Assembly (NCBI GenBank): GCA_040380855.1
Contig: JBEIIG010000007.1
Location: 1 to 64,000 of the forward strand
DNA: 64,000 bases
Source: VFMC01 sp040380855
GTDB lineage: Bacteria > Actinomycetota > Acidimicrobiia > Acidimicrobiales > Ilumatobacteraceae
Direction of reading: 5' to 3'
In this document: positions 24,508 to 33,551 of the stretch, in pieces
Layout of the letters: each line of letters begins with the position of its first letter
How positions within the stretch are numbered: position 1 is the stretch's first letter
Program-made: the position numbers and the translations under genes
The notes under the pieces: model-generated
Seen by the model: the letters and a program-made list of their open reading frames with translations, nothing else
What the model was told of the DNA's origin: nothing
Databases searched by the model: none

Positions 24508-25350
24508 ATGAACGACACCCACGAGCGTCCACTGAGCGGACAGAGCGCCCTGATCACCGGTGGCGGCAGCGGGATCGGCCTCGGCATCGCTCGGCATCTG
24601 GTGCGCGACGGAGCCGCGGTGGTGCTGGCCGGCCGCTCTGCCGACCGGCTGGCGGCCGGTGCCGAGTCGCTGTTGGCCGACGGTGTCGAGCCCGGTTTCG
24701 TGCACACCGTGGTGTGCGACGTCACCGACGAAGCAGCCGTGGTCGAGGCCTGTTCCGTGGCGGCCGGGGTGGGGCGCTTCACGATGTGCGTGGCCAATGC
24801 CGGGTTCGGCAGCGCGGCGCCGTTCCACCTCACCACCCTCGACGACTGGAACGCCGTCATCGGCACGAACCTGACGGGCGCGTTCCTCACCCTGAAGCAC
24901 GCGGTGATCGGCCTGGCGGCCAATGGTGGCGGGTCGATCGTGGCCGTCAGCTCCATCGCTGCGCCACTCACCCACCGCTTCATGACCGCGTACTGCGTCA
25001 GCAAGGCGGGCCTGGAGATGTTGGTGAAGCAGGTGGCCGACGAACTGGGTGCCAGCGGTATCCGCTGCAACGCGGTGCGACCGGGCCTGGTGCCCACCGA
25101 CGCCACCGTCACGCTCACCACCACCGACGTCATCCGCGAGGACTACCTGGCGCAGATGCCGTTGCCGCGCATGGGCACCGACGACGACGTGGCCGCGCTG
25201 GTGCGTTTCCTGCTGGGGCCCGAGAGCACGTGGATCACCGGCCAGTGCATCGGTGTCGACGGCGGCCACACGGTGCGCCGCGGCCCCGACATCACCCCGG
25301 TGATGGAGATGGTGTTCGGCCGCGACATCCGCCCCCACGTCCCCCTCTGA
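24508..25350 (+). CDS. Short-chain dehydrogenase/reductase
   Basis: The 280-residue NAD(P)-dependent oxidoreductase has TGGGSGIG at 17-24 for cofactor binding, NAG in VANAGFG, the catalytic Ser in VSSIAAP and YxxxK in AYCVSK. All key residues are present. The C-terminal VDGGHTVRRGPD is typical of the classical SDR family. GAGAGGATCG lies upstream of the ATG at 24508. It is divergent from the CoA transferase gene with a 97-base gap and may act in the same acyl-CoA pathway. The substrate is unknown. Confidence 0.88.
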   Translation: MNDTHERPLSGQSALITGGGSGIGLGIARHLVRDGAAVVLAGRSADRLAAGAESLLADGVEPGFVHTVVCDVTDEAAVVEACSVAAGVGRFTMCVANAGFGSAAPFHLTTLDDWNAVIGTNLTGAFLTLKHAVIGLAANGGGSIVAVSSIAAPLTHRFMTAYCVSKAGLEMLVKQVADELGASGIRCNAVRPGLVPTDATVTLTTTDVIREDYLAQMPLPRMGTDDDVAALVRFLLGPESTWITGQCIGVDGGHTVRRGPDITPVMEMVFGRDIRPHVPL

Positions 25351-25381
25351 GGCTCGCTGAGCCCGCAGCCGTTTCGAGCGA

Positions 25382-25413
25382 CCGCCAACCGCGCCATGGC
25401 GCATGTCTGGCGG
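25382..25413 (+). terminator. Hairpin downstream of the SDR gene
   Basis: CCGCCA and TGGCGG flank an inner 12-base palindrome GCGCCATGGCGC. The structure starts 31 bases after the SDR stop. No T-run follows, so termination is inferred. The rest of the 192-base gap up to 25542 shows only a GTGGGGGATC ribosome-binding-like stretch before the next ATG. Confidence 0.35.
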
Positions 25414-25542
25414 CAGGCGCCCCCAGCGATGTGTCGAAGGGCACTGCGTGAAACCTGTCATCTGGACACCACCCACACGTGAGGCGAACAGTGCCCACCA
25501 GACCGGCGCGGGGGCGTCGGCAGCAACCCGTGGGGGATCATC

Positions 25543-27315
25543 ATGCGGAGATTCCGTTTCGTCGACATCGCTGTGACGGCTGCTCTGGCAACGGCGAGCA
25601 TCACCGCCGTCGGCCTGGTGCAACAGGTGAACGCCGGTGGCGGTACCACCTCGTCATTCGTGCCGATTGCTCCCTGCCGTCTGGCCGACACCCGACCTGC
25701 ACCCGACAACGTCGGGCCGCGACGCACCCCGCTCGGGGCTGGGGAGAGCGTCACGTTCAAGGTGTGGGGCGCCAACGGCAACTGCGTCGTCCCGTCGACG
25801 GCGACGGGGATCACGGCCAACGTGACCGTCGTGGGACCGACGGCCGCGAGCTTCCTCACCATCTGGCCGGCAGATGTGGCCCGACCCGTCGCATCGAGCC
25901 TGAACTTCACCAGCGGGAACCCAGCGATCGCGAACTCGGTCACCGCCTCCCTCTCCGCCGACGGCGCAGTCAGTGCATTCAACATGTCGGGATCGGTGAA
26001 TCTGATCGTCGACATCGTCGGCTACTACGTCGCCACCGCAACCGTCAGCGCCGACCCCAGCGGCACCGCCGGACCTGCCGGACCCGCCGGACCCGCCGGA
26101 CCTGCCGGGCCCGCGGGACCTGCCGGACCTGCCGGACCTGCCGGACCTGCTGGGACAGCCGGACCTGCGGGTGCTCCCGGTGCCGCAGGACCGCAGGGCC
26201 CCGCCGGGCCGGGCGGAGTGGCGACTGCTCGTTACGGACGGACGATCACGGCCCGAACCACTGTCGACAGTGCGGCCGACGTCGGCCTGTACACCTCGAT
26301 CACGGTAGGCGCCGACGGCAACCCCGTGGTCGCATACCGTGACAGCAGCAACAGCGATCTCAAGCTCGCGGTATGTGCGAGCCCGACGTGTGCCAGTGCC
26401 GTCATCCGACAGGTCGACACGGTCGGAGACGTCGGTTCCTCCCCATCGGTGACCATCGGCGCCGACGGGAATCCCGTCATCTCTTATTCCGACTACACCA
26501 CCGATGACCTGAAGTTGGCTGCTTGCTCCAACCCGACATGCTCCACCGCCGTCATCCGACAGGTCGACGTGAGTGGAAGTGTGGGCTTCTCGACATCGAT
26601 CACGATCGGCGGCGACGGCAACCCTGTCATCTCCTACGAGGATCAGAGCAACGGAGACCTCAAGCTCGCCCTGTGTGGGAACCCGACCTGCGACACCGCC
26701 ACGATTCGGCAGATCGACGGAGTCGACAATGTGGGAGGGTCGTCCTCCGTGACCATCGGCGCCGACGGCAATCCGATCATCTCCTACTTCGACAACACCA
26801 ACTTCGATCTCAAGGTCGCTGCCTGCAACAACCCGACCTGCTCGACCTGGTCAATGCGCACGGTTGACTCCACCGGCGTGGTGGGCACCGCCACATCGAT
26901 CATCGTCGGCGGCAATGGCAACCCGGTCATCTCCTACCGCGACGTCAGTAACGGCACTCTCAAAGTGGCGCTCTGCGCAGACGCTGCGTGCTCCTCCGCA
27001 GACCTCCGTACGCTCGACTCAACCGGTGATTCACTCCAGACGTCGGTGGCGATCGGACCTGACGGCAACCCCGTCATCGTGTACACCGGCAAGGTCGTGA
27101 ACTCGATCCTGAAGCTCGCCATCTGCGCCAACCCGACGTGCTCGAGTGTCTCGCTGCGGGTGGTCGACAACGGGGGAATCGTCGGACGCTACGCCGCGAT
27201 GACCATCGGCGCAGACGGCAATCCCGTCATGTCGTACTACGACGACATCGGTGGCGACCTGAAAGTCGCCAAGACGGTGCAGACGGGTTGGGTGCCCAGC
27301 TCCTGGGGTCGCTGA
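25543..27315 (+). CDS. Secreted protein: collagen-like stalk plus predicted seven-bladed beta-propeller
   Basis: The 590-residue protein has four parts. A signal peptide covers residues 1-31. A beta-rich domain (about 38-162, starting FVPIAPCRLADTRP and ending DIVGYYV) is of a kind found in actinobacterial exported proteins. A Gly-X-Y collagen-like run (174-225, mostly GPA) follows. The last part is seven repeats with a period of 50 residues whose cores read like SVTIGADGNPVISY (core GN ending at 260, 310, 360, 410, 460, 509 and 560). Repeats 1-6 each hold a C-x4-C pair; the last lacks it. The strand RTITARTTVD before repeat 1 matches the strand missing at the end, so the ring probably closes N to C. 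Surface adhesion or ligand binding is inferred. Confidence 0.75.
   Translation: MRRFRFVDIAVTAALATASITAVGLVQQVNAGGGTTSSFVPIAPCRLADTRPAPDNVGPRRTPLGAGESVTFKVWGANGNCVVPSTATGITANVTVVGPTAASFLTIWPADVARPVASSLNFTSGNPAIANSVTASLSADGAVSAFNMSGSVNLIVDIVGYYVATATVSADPSGTAGPAGPAGPAGPAGPAGPAGPAGPAGPAGTAGPAGAPGAAGPQGPAGPGGVATARYGRTITARTTVDSAADVGLYTSITVGADGNPVVAYRDSSNSDLKLAVCASPTCASAVIRQVDTVGDVGSSPSVTIGADGNPVISYSDYTTDDLKLAACSNPTCSTAVIRQVDVSGSVGFSTSITIGGDGNPVISYEDQSNGDLKLALCGNPTCDTATIRQIDGVDNVGGSSSVTIGADGNPIISYFDNTNFDLKVAACNNPTCSTWSMRTVDSTGVVGTATSIIVGGNGNPVISYRDVSNGTLKVALCADAACSSADLRTLDSTGDSLQTSVAIGPDGNPVIVYTGKVVNSILKLAICANPTCSSVSLRVVDNGGIVGRYAAMTIGADGNPVMSYYDDIGGDLKVAKTVQTGWVPSSWGR
26062..26217 (+). repeat. Collagen-like GPA-coding tandem repeat
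   Basis: About 17 Gly-X-Y triplets are coded by near-identical 9-base units such as GGACCTGCC. Synonymous changes break the array, so it is not perfectly uniform. Slippage here could change stalk length in frame. Confidence 0.8.
26290..27252 (+). repeat. Seven 150-base coding repeats (propeller blades)
   Basis: The DNA repeats every 150 bases (147 in the sixth unit), each coding one 50-residue blade. The most conserved stretch codes GADGNPVISY. Units have diverged too far for simple recent amplification. Confidence 0.7.
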
Positions 27316-27396
27316 GACGCTGGGTCTCGACCCAGACCGCAGGAGCGGAGTCGGCGGCGGGGGCTCCCGGCCGACCTCGGTCGACCGGGGGTCGCG

Positions 27397-27402
27397 TAGG
27401 AT
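27397..27402 (+). promoter_or_regulatory. Predicted -10 box of the mannosidase gene
   Basis: TAGGAT ends 6 bases before the GTG at 27409, predicting a leaderless transcript. Confidence 0.45.
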
Positions 27403-27408
27403 CCGGGG

Positions 27409-30400
27409 GTGCACAACGACCGGGTGATCGTCGAGAAGCGGATCGAACGCGAACTGTGGCAGCGGGTGCTGCCGCACCTGTACGACCGCACCGTGCCGCT
27501 CACGGTCGAGGCCTGGCACGCGCCGGGCGAACCGGTCACCTACGACGAGGCAGTGGCCCAGCACTACGAACCGTTCACGGTGGGGAGCCCGTGGAGCCGA
27601 CCGTGGGGCACCACCTGGTTCCGCTGCACCGTCGACGTACCGGCCGACTGGGTGGGCAGCCAGCTCGAGGCTGTCATCGACCTCGGCTTCCACAACGACG
27701 GGGCCGGCTTCCAGGCCGAGGGACTGGTGTGGTTGAACGGCGAGCCGCTGCAGGGCGTGCACCCGCGGCGCACCGGCGTGCCGCTGGCCCACATCGCCGC
27801 CGGGCCACTCACCTTCTACATCGAGGCAGCCAGTAACCCCGGGTTCTTCCGTGGCTTCCAGCCGACGACCATGGGGTCGCTCGACACCGCCCCGACCGAC
27901 CCGATCTACCGGGTGAAGCGCGCCGACCTGGCGCTGCGCAACGACGACGTGTTCGCGCTGCTGCTCGACGCCGAGGTGGCCAACGACGTGATGCGCGCCC
28001 TGGGTGCCGACGACCCGCGCCGCGCCCACCTGCTGCGCGCTCTCGAGCACGCCCTCAACGCGGTCGACGTGCGCAACGTGGCGGCCACCGCTGCCGACGC
28101 CCGCGCCGCGCTGGCCCCGGTGCTGGCTGCACCCGCCCGGCCCCGCGCGCTGCACGTGGTGGGCGTGGGCCACGCCCACATCGACTCGGCCTGGCTGTGG
28201 CCACTGCGCGAGACCATCCGCAAGTGCGCCCGCACGTTCGCCTCGGCCACCCGGTTGATGGACGACTACCCCGAGTACCGCTTCGTGTGCTCGCAGGCCG
28301 CGCAGTACGACTGGATCGAACAGCGCTACCCGGCCCTGTTCGAGCGCATCCGCGAACGAGTGGCGCGCGGGCAGTTCGTGCCCGTCGGCGGCATGTGGGT
28401 GGAAGCCGACATGAACCTGCCGAGCGGCGAGAGCATCGTGCGCCAGATGGTGTTCGGCCAGCGCTACTTCGAGAGCCGCTTCGGCGTGCGCTGCCGCGAG
28501 GTGTGGATCCCCGACGTGTTCGGCTACCCGGCCTCACTACCGCAGATCTTCGCCAGCGGTGGCGCCACCCGGTTCATCACCCAGAAGCTCAGCTGGAACA
28601 AGCAGAACCGCTTCCCCCACAACACATTCTGGTGGGAAGGCCTCGACGGCACCCGGGTGCTCACCCACTTCCCACCGGTCGACACCTACAACGCCGAGGT
28701 GGTGGGCAAGGAGATGGCGTACAGCGAGCGCAACTTCCAGGACCACGACTGGAGCGGGTGGGCGCTGATGCCCTACGGCTACGGCAACGGCGGTGGCGGG
28801 CCCACCCGCGAGATGCTCGAGCGCGGCCGCCGGATGGCCGATCTCGACGGGGTGCCGCGCCTCACGATGGGGTCGAGCGACGAGTTCTTCACGCACGTCG
28901 AGGCCGAGGCGGCCGCCGGGGCGCCCGTGCCGCAGTGGCGCGGCGAGCTGTATTTCGAGATGCACCGCGGCACGCTCACCAGCCAGATCGAGACGAAGGT
29001 GGGCAACCGCCGCTGCGAGCGACTGCTGCGCGAGGCCGAACTGTGGTGGGCGGCGGGCGGCGTCGTTCCCGCCGACGTGAGCGCCGAACTCGACGAGTTG
29101 TGGCGCGAGGTGCTGCTGCAGCAGTTCCACGACATCATCCCCGGTTCGTCGATCGCCTGGGTGCACGACGACGCCGAGGCGGCGCACGCCCGGGTGGCAG
29201 CACGCCTGGAAGAACTCGTCGCCGCCGCGTTCGATCGACTGGCGCTGCCCGCCGGCCCGGTGGTGGCCAACGCTGCAACCCACACCCGTGTGGAGGTGAT
29301 CGAACACCACGGCACCCCGCTGCTCGTGCGCGTTCCCGGCAACGGTGTGGCACCGATCGTGCCGCTCGACACCGACGACCGCATCGTCACCACCGAGCAC
29401 ACCATGGCCAACGGCTCGCTGTGCGTGCAGTGGGACCTCGACGGCACCATCACGTCGATCATCGACGTGCGCCACGGCCGAGAGTTGCTGCCCGAGGGCC
29501 GCAGCATCACCGTCGAACTGGCACCCGACCAGCCCGTGGAGTACGACGCCTGGGATCTCGAGGCCTGGACCCGCGGGCTCGGTTCGCCGCTCGTGGGCGA
29601 CGCCACGGTCGAGTGGGTGCGCCGCGATCCGCTGATCACCCAGGTGCGTGTCAGCCGCACGTTCGGTGCGGCCTCGCAGTTGTCGGTCACCCACACGATG
29701 CGCGCTGCCAGCGCCCGCCTCGACCTGTCGTTCGACATCGACTGGCACGAGAGCGAGCGACTGCTCAGCCTGATGGTGCCGCTCGACGTGCACACCACCG
29801 ATGCGGCGTGCGACATCCAGTTCGGTCATGTGCGGCGGCCCACACATGCCAGCAGTCCGTGGGACGCGGCCAAGTTCGAGGTGTGCGCTCATCGCTACGT
29901 CGACCTCGCCGAACCCAGCTTCGGTGTCGCCGTGCTGAACAACGGGCGCTTCGGGCACAGCCTGTTCGACGGCGGCATCAGGGTGTCGCTGTTGCGCGCC
30001 GCCCGCTTCCCCGACCCCGACGCCGACCAGGGCCGCCACTCGGTCACCATCAGCGTGCTGCCCCACGGCGCCGGGTTGCACGGCGTGTTGGCCGAGGCCG
30101 AGGCGCTCAACATGCCGCTGCGCATCGTCGAGACCGACGGCACGGCGGTCGACCTGCCTGCGCCGGTGGTGACGATCGATCAGCCGGGCGTCGAGCTGAG
30201 CGCTGTGAAGCGGGCCGACGACGGCAGAGGCGATCTGATCGTGCGGCTGTACGAGGCATGCGGCGACCGCACCGCGGTCACGGTGCGCACGGCCCGGCCG
30301 ATCAAGGCCGCGCAGCGCTGCAACGCGTTGGAGGAACCGTCGAGTGGGCTCGACGTGGCCGACGGCATCGTCGTCATCACGCTGCGCCCGTTCGAACTGG

Positions 30401-30423
30401 TCACCCTGCGGCTCGGCTCCTGA
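27409..30423 (+). CDS. Alpha-mannosidase, glycoside hydrolase family 38
   Basis: The 1004-residue enzyme removes alpha-mannosyl residues with retention. It has an N-terminal beta domain (1-240), a catalytic barrel and C-terminal beta domains. The motif GHAHIDSAWLWP near residue 251 supplies zinc ligands His and Asp. The nucleophile Asp lies in EVWIPDVFGYP near 369, and QQFHDIIPGSSI near 573 holds the third-ligand His. Full length agrees with bacterial GH38 enzymes. There is no signal peptide, so it should act in the cytoplasm on imported glycans. GTG start and -10 spacing agree. The next gene begins 75 bases later with its own -10 box. Confidence 0.92.
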   Translation: MHNDRVIVEKRIERELWQRVLPHLYDRTVPLTVEAWHAPGEPVTYDEAVAQHYEPFTVGSPWSRPWGTTWFRCTVDVPADWVGSQLEAVIDLGFHNDGAGFQAEGLVWLNGEPLQGVHPRRTGVPLAHIAAGPLTFYIEAASNPGFFRGFQPTTMGSLDTAPTDPIYRVKRADLALRNDDVFALLLDAEVANDVMRALGADDPRRAHLLRALEHALNAVDVRNVAATAADARAALAPVLAAPARPRALHVVGVGHAHIDSAWLWPLRETIRKCARTFASATRLMDDYPEYRFVCSQAAQYDWIEQRYPALFERIRERVARGQFVPVGGMWVEADMNLPSGESIVRQMVFGQRYFESRFGVRCREVWIPDVFGYPASLPQIFASGGATRFITQKLSWNKQNRFPHNTFWWEGLDGTRVLTHFPPVDTYNAEVVGKEMAYSERNFQDHDWSGWALMPYGYGNGGGGPTREMLERGRRMADLDGVPRLTMGSSDEFFTHVEAEAAAGAPVPQWRGELYFEMHRGTLTSQIETKVGNRRCERLLREAELWWAAGGVVPADVSAELDELWREVLLQQFHDIIPGSSIAWVHDDAEAAHARVAARLEELVAAAFDRLALPAGPVVANAATHTRVEVIEHHGTPLLVRVPGNGVAPIVPLDTDDRIVTTEHTMANGSLCVQWDLDGTITSIIDVRHGRELLPEGRSITVELAPDQPVEYDAWDLEAWTRGLGSPLVGDATVEWVRRDPLITQVRVSRTFGAASQLSVTHTMRAASARLDLSFDIDWHESERLLSLMVPLDVHTTDAACDIQFGHVRRPTHASSPWDAAKFEVCAHRYVDLAEPSFGVAVLNNGRFGHSLFDGGIRVSLLRAARFPDPDADQGRHSVTISVLPHGAGLHGVLAEAEALNMPLRIVETDGTAVDLPAPVVTIDQPGVELSAVKRADDGRGDLIVRLYEACGDRTAVTVRTARPIKAAQRCNALEEPSSGLDVADGIVVITLRPFELVTLRLGS

Positions 30424-30486
30424 ACCGTCGGGCACCGCGTGCTTCGGCACCGCCACCCACCCCGACCGATGGGCGACCGCACCGGC

Positions 30487-30492
30487 TACCGT
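30487..30492 (+). promoter_or_regulatory. Predicted -10 box of the shortened hydrolase gene
   Basis: TACCGT ends 6 bases before the ATG at 30499. Confidence 0.45.
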
Positions 30493-30498
30493 GCAGCC

Positions 30499-30969
30499 AT
30501 GCGCACCAGCACCGCCGATGGTCGGCAACTGGCATGGGAGGAGTACGGCGATCCGGCCGGGCCCCCGGTGTTCCTGTTCCACGGCACGCCGGGCTCGCGG
30601 TTCGACAGCGATCCGTTCGGCTCACCCATCGGAGCCCGCATCATCACCCCCGACCGGCCCGGCTACGGCGAGTCGTCGCCTCACCCCACCCGGCGCCTGG
30701 TCGACTGGCCCGGCGACGTGTGCACGATCGCCGCCCGCACGAACCCCGAGATGATCATGTTCGTGCAGCCGTGGGGCTTCGACCTGGCCGACATCACCGT
30801 GCCGGTGCGGATGTGGCACGGCGGGGTGGATGTGAACGTACCGCTGGCGCACGCCCACCATCTGGCCGCCGACATGCCGACCGCCACGCTCACGGTGCTT
30901 CCCGAGCACGGCCACATGAGCCTCGCCGTGTCGGCCACGACGTTGCTCCAGGAACTGTTCCCCGCCTGA
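30499..30969 (+). CDS. Alpha/beta hydrolase lacking its central core (in-frame deletion)
   Basis: The 156-residue protein starts as a normal alpha/beta hydrolase: FHGTPGSR near 27-34 is the oxyanion loop and TPDRPGYGESS at 50-60 follows. It ends as one: PWGFDLADITVPVRMWHG, the acid region with Asp111, and the catalytic His in EHGHMS near 138. The middle, roughly 110-120 residues that should hold the nucleophile elbow GxSxG and the lid, is missing. The join lies near residues 72-85. The frame is open and a -10 box sits upstream. It is either a recently inactivated gene or a shortened protein with a new role. It cannot be a normal hydrolase. Confidence 0.65.
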   Translation: MRTSTADGRQLAWEEYGDPAGPPVFLFHGTPGSRFDSDPFGSPIGARIITPDRPGYGESSPHPTRRLVDWPGDVCTIAARTNPEMIMFVQPWGFDLADITVPVRMWHGGVDVNVPLAHAHHLAADMPTATLTVLPEHGHMSLAVSATTLLQELFPA

Positions 30970-30972
30970 CCC

Positions 30973-32016
30973 ATGACCACCCTCGACGAACCCCGCAACC
31001 CACCGGCGGCCACCCGGCCCCGCCCGCTGTCGCTCCTCGACCTCGCCATCATCGGCAGAGGCCAGACACCCGCCGACGCCCTGGCGGCCAGTGTCACCAT
31101 CGCCCAGGCAGCCGAACGTCTCGGCTTCGACCGGGTGTGGTACGCCGAGCACCACAACATGGCGTCGATCGCCTCGTCGGCCCCGGCCGTGCTGATCGCC
31201 CATGTGGCGGCGCACACCAGCACCATCCGGCTCGGCGCCGGCGGGGTGATGCTGCCCAACCACGCACCGCTGTCGATCGCCGAGCAGTACGGCACCCTCG
31301 CCACACTGCACCCCGGCCGCATCGAGCTCGGCCTCGGGCGCGCACCCGGCAGCGACCAGGTGACGATGCGCGCCATGCGCCGCGACCACACGGCGAGCGA
31401 CACGTTCCCCGACGACGTGCTCGAGGTGATGGGCTATCTGTCGGGCAACAGCCGCGTCGCCGGCGTCAGTGCGGTGCCAGGGGCCGGCACGAACGTGCCC
31501 GTCTACATCCTCGGCTCGTCGCTGTTCGGCGCCAGCCTCGCTGCACACTTCGGCCTGCCGTACGCGTTCGCGTCGCACTTCGCACCCGATGCGCTGCGCG
31601 AAGCGGTCGCCGTGTACCGCGACAGGTTCCGGCCGTCCGAGCACCTCGATCGACCACGCGTCCTGGCCGCCGTGAACGTGGTGTGCGCCGACACCGACGA
31701 CGACGCCGAACGCCAGTTGCACCTTGCGGCACGCTGGCGCGTGCAGCGGTTCTTGAACGTGCCCGACACCGTGCACGACGGCGAACTCGACCGGCTGATG
31801 GCCACCCCGCAGGGCCAGCAGATCCTGCGGATGATGACCTACACGGCCGTCGGTTCACCTGCGGTCGTGCGCGACTACCTCGACGACTTCGCCGCCCACG
31901 CCGACGCCGACGAACTGATCGTCGCCCTCGCCTCACCCACCACCTCCGAACGACTGCGATCGCTCGAACTGGTGGCCGAGGCTGCCGGCCTCACCGCTCG
32001 GGCGACGACGCCGTGA
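30973..32016 (+). CDS. LLM-class flavin-dependent oxidoreductase (luciferase-like)
   Basis: The 347-residue protein of the bacterial luciferase-like TIM-barrel group uses reduced FMN or F420. Typical phrases are LSLLDLAIIGRGQTPADAL, GFDRVWYAEHHNM, GAGGVMLPNHAPLSIAEQ, LHPGRIELGLGRAPGSD and YILGSSLFGASLAAHFG. They match the MsnO8-type subgroup, a monooxygenase family. Substrate unknown. It starts 3 bases after the shortened hydrolase gene and overlaps the next start by 4 bases (GTGA), so the three genes form one unit. Confidence 0.85.
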   Translation: MTTLDEPRNPPAATRPRPLSLLDLAIIGRGQTPADALAASVTIAQAAERLGFDRVWYAEHHNMASIASSAPAVLIAHVAAHTSTIRLGAGGVMLPNHAPLSIAEQYGTLATLHPGRIELGLGRAPGSDQVTMRAMRRDHTASDTFPDDVLEVMGYLSGNSRVAGVSAVPGAGTNVPVYILGSSLFGASLAAHFGLPYAFASHFAPDALREAVAVYRDRFRPSEHLDRPRVLAAVNVVCADTDDDAERQLHLAARWRVQRFLNVPDTVHDGELDRLMATPQGQQILRMMTYTAVGSPAVVRDYLDDFAAHADADELIVALASPTTSERLRSLELVAEAAGLTARATTP

Positions 32017-32414
32017 CCCGATCCGACACGCCTGCCCGCGTGCACCGACTCGTGGGCGTCTACAACGCCGACGGCACCCTGCGCGGCGAGCTGTCCTATG
32101 TGGCCGGGAAGTTGTTCGGACGTGCCCACTGCGGGCTGTGCGACATCACCCACGGTGCGGTCAGCCAGAAGGCCGAATGGAAGGCCTGCCGGGCCACGTT
32201 GCCCCTGCCGTTCGACACGTTCCACCGCGACGACCAGCCCGACGCGGCCCGGCCACTCACCGACGGGCGTCTGCCCGCCGTGCTGGCCGAGACCGATGCC
32301 GGGTTCGTGTACCTGCTCGGCCCCGACGAACTCGACGCCTGCGACAAGTCGCCCGAACGGTTGATCGACGCAGTCCATGCCGCCATCGACCGCCACGCCC
32401 TCGCCTGGCCCTGA
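32013..32414 (+). CDS. Conserved hypothetical protein with HCxLCDITHG motif
   Basis: The 133-residue soluble protein starts with GTG inside the stop of the LLM gene. Its clearest feature is AHCGLCDITHG near residues 38-48, a Cys/His cluster that could bind a metal, preceded by VGVYNADGTLRGELSYVAGK. The C-terminal half is acidic. I do not recognise a function. Coupled translation with the flavin enzyme suggests a linked role. No signal peptide or membrane segment was seen. Confidence 0.6.
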   Translation: MTRSDTPARVHRLVGVYNADGTLRGELSYVAGKLFGRAHCGLCDITHGAVSQKAEWKACRATLPLPFDTFHRDDQPDAARPLTDGRLPAVLAETDAGFVYLLGPDELDACDKSPERLIDAVHAAIDRHALAWP

Positions 32415-32498
32415 GGCCCTCCGGCAGCACACGGTCCGCTCGCACCGCCATCGACCCACCGAGCCCATCGGGGTACGATCCGCCGCAGGGGGTCAACG

Positions 32499-33551
32499 AT
32501 GCACGAGCAACTTGCTGCGTTCGTGTTGCGGTCGCTACCAGGCGCACGCGACGTGGAGATCATCGAGTTCGCACCCATTCCGGGTGGGTTCTCACGAGAG
32601 ACGTACCGGTTCGACGCACGCGTCGGGTTCGACGACCGCGAGGAGGTGCTGCCCTTCATCCTGCGCAAGGACCCGCCGAAGGAGGCGGCCATCCTGCACA
32701 CCAGCCGCGCCGTCGAACACCACCTCATCGAGGCCATCCGTCAACACACCTCGGTGCCGGTCAGCCGCAGCTACGGCTTCGAACTCGACCCCGCGGCATT
32801 CGGCGAAGCAGCGATGCTGATCGAGCGGATGCACGGCAGCGGCCAGACCAGCAACCTCTTCAACGGCGGCCCCGACGAGCACCAGGTCGACGACGTGATC
32901 CGCCATCTGTGCGAGGTGCTGGTGGCCCTGCACGAGGCCGATATCGCCGCCCTCGACCCACACGGCGCGCTCGCCGACCCGCGAGGCGTGGGTGTCGACG
33001 CCAGTTCGTGGGACACCTACATGGACACCACGCTGCAGTACTACATCGACTCGGCACCCGACATGGCGTTCGACCCGACGATGATGCTGATGCTCGACGC
33101 CGCGCTCACGCTGCGCCGTACCAAGCCGCGGCCGATGCCGCTCTCGCTGGTGCACGGCGACTTCAACCCGGCCAACTTCCTGTACGCCGACGGCCGGGTG
33201 ACGGCGTTGATCGACTGGGAGAACAGCCGCATCGGCGACCCGCGGGAAGACCTCGGCTGGATGACCACGATGGACATCTTGTCGAACACCTCGGTGATGG
33301 CCCACCCGCGCGACGAGGGCGGGTTCCTCGCCTACTACAACCGCCTGCGCGGCACCGACATCACGATGGAGGAGGTCGACTACTTCACCCTGTTCGGCAC
33401 CTACAACGTGGCCGTGCCGGTGAACTCGGCCATCACCCGCCGGGTGCGCGGCGAGCACCAGCAGTTCCTGCACCTCTACCTCATCCAGGCAAGTGCACCC
33501 ACCATTCCCAATCTGGCACGCATGCTGAACTACCCGGGGGTCCCTGGATGA
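32499..33551 (+). CDS. Phosphotransferase of the aminoglycoside/choline kinase superfamily
   Basis: The 350-residue kinase-like protein has GGFSRETYRF for nucleotide-loop contacts, the catalytic loop SLVHGDFNPANFLY near residue 215 and the metal-binding ALIDWENSRIGDPREDLGW near 238. All catalytic residues (HGDxxxxN and IDW) are present. In this broad group substrates range from aminoglycosides to sugars and acyl-CoA-linked small molecules, so resistance should not be assumed. A TACGAT box lies upstream and AGGGGGTC gives a ribosome binding site. The ATG of the next gene overlaps its stop, and the two seem to be a conserved pair. Confidence 0.75.
   Translation: MHEQLAAFVLRSLPGARDVEIIEFAPIPGGFSRETYRFDARVGFDDREEVLPFILRKDPPKEAAILHTSRAVEHHLIEAIRQHTSVPVSRSYGFELDPAAFGEAAMLIERMHGSGQTSNLFNGGPDEHQVDDVIRHLCEVLVALHEADIAALDPHGALADPRGVGVDASSWDTYMDTTLQYYIDSAPDMAFDPTMMLMLDAALTLRRTKPRPMPLSLVHGDFNPANFLYADGRVTALIDWENSRIGDPREDLGWMTTMDILSNTSVMAHPRDEGGFLAYYNRLRGTDITMEEVDYFTLFGTYNVAVPVNSAITRRVRGEHQQFLHLYLIQASAPTIPNLARMLNYPGVPG

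Noticed and set aside
26062..26217. Repeat array as CRISPR
   Set aside because: The repeats are 9-base Gly-X-Y coding units in one open frame with no spacers.
28537..30582. Long open frame of 681 codons on the minus strand
   Set aside because: It lies antisense to the GH38 mannosidase, which has intact catalytic motifs. The antisense product is rich in Arg, His and Gly with no domain.
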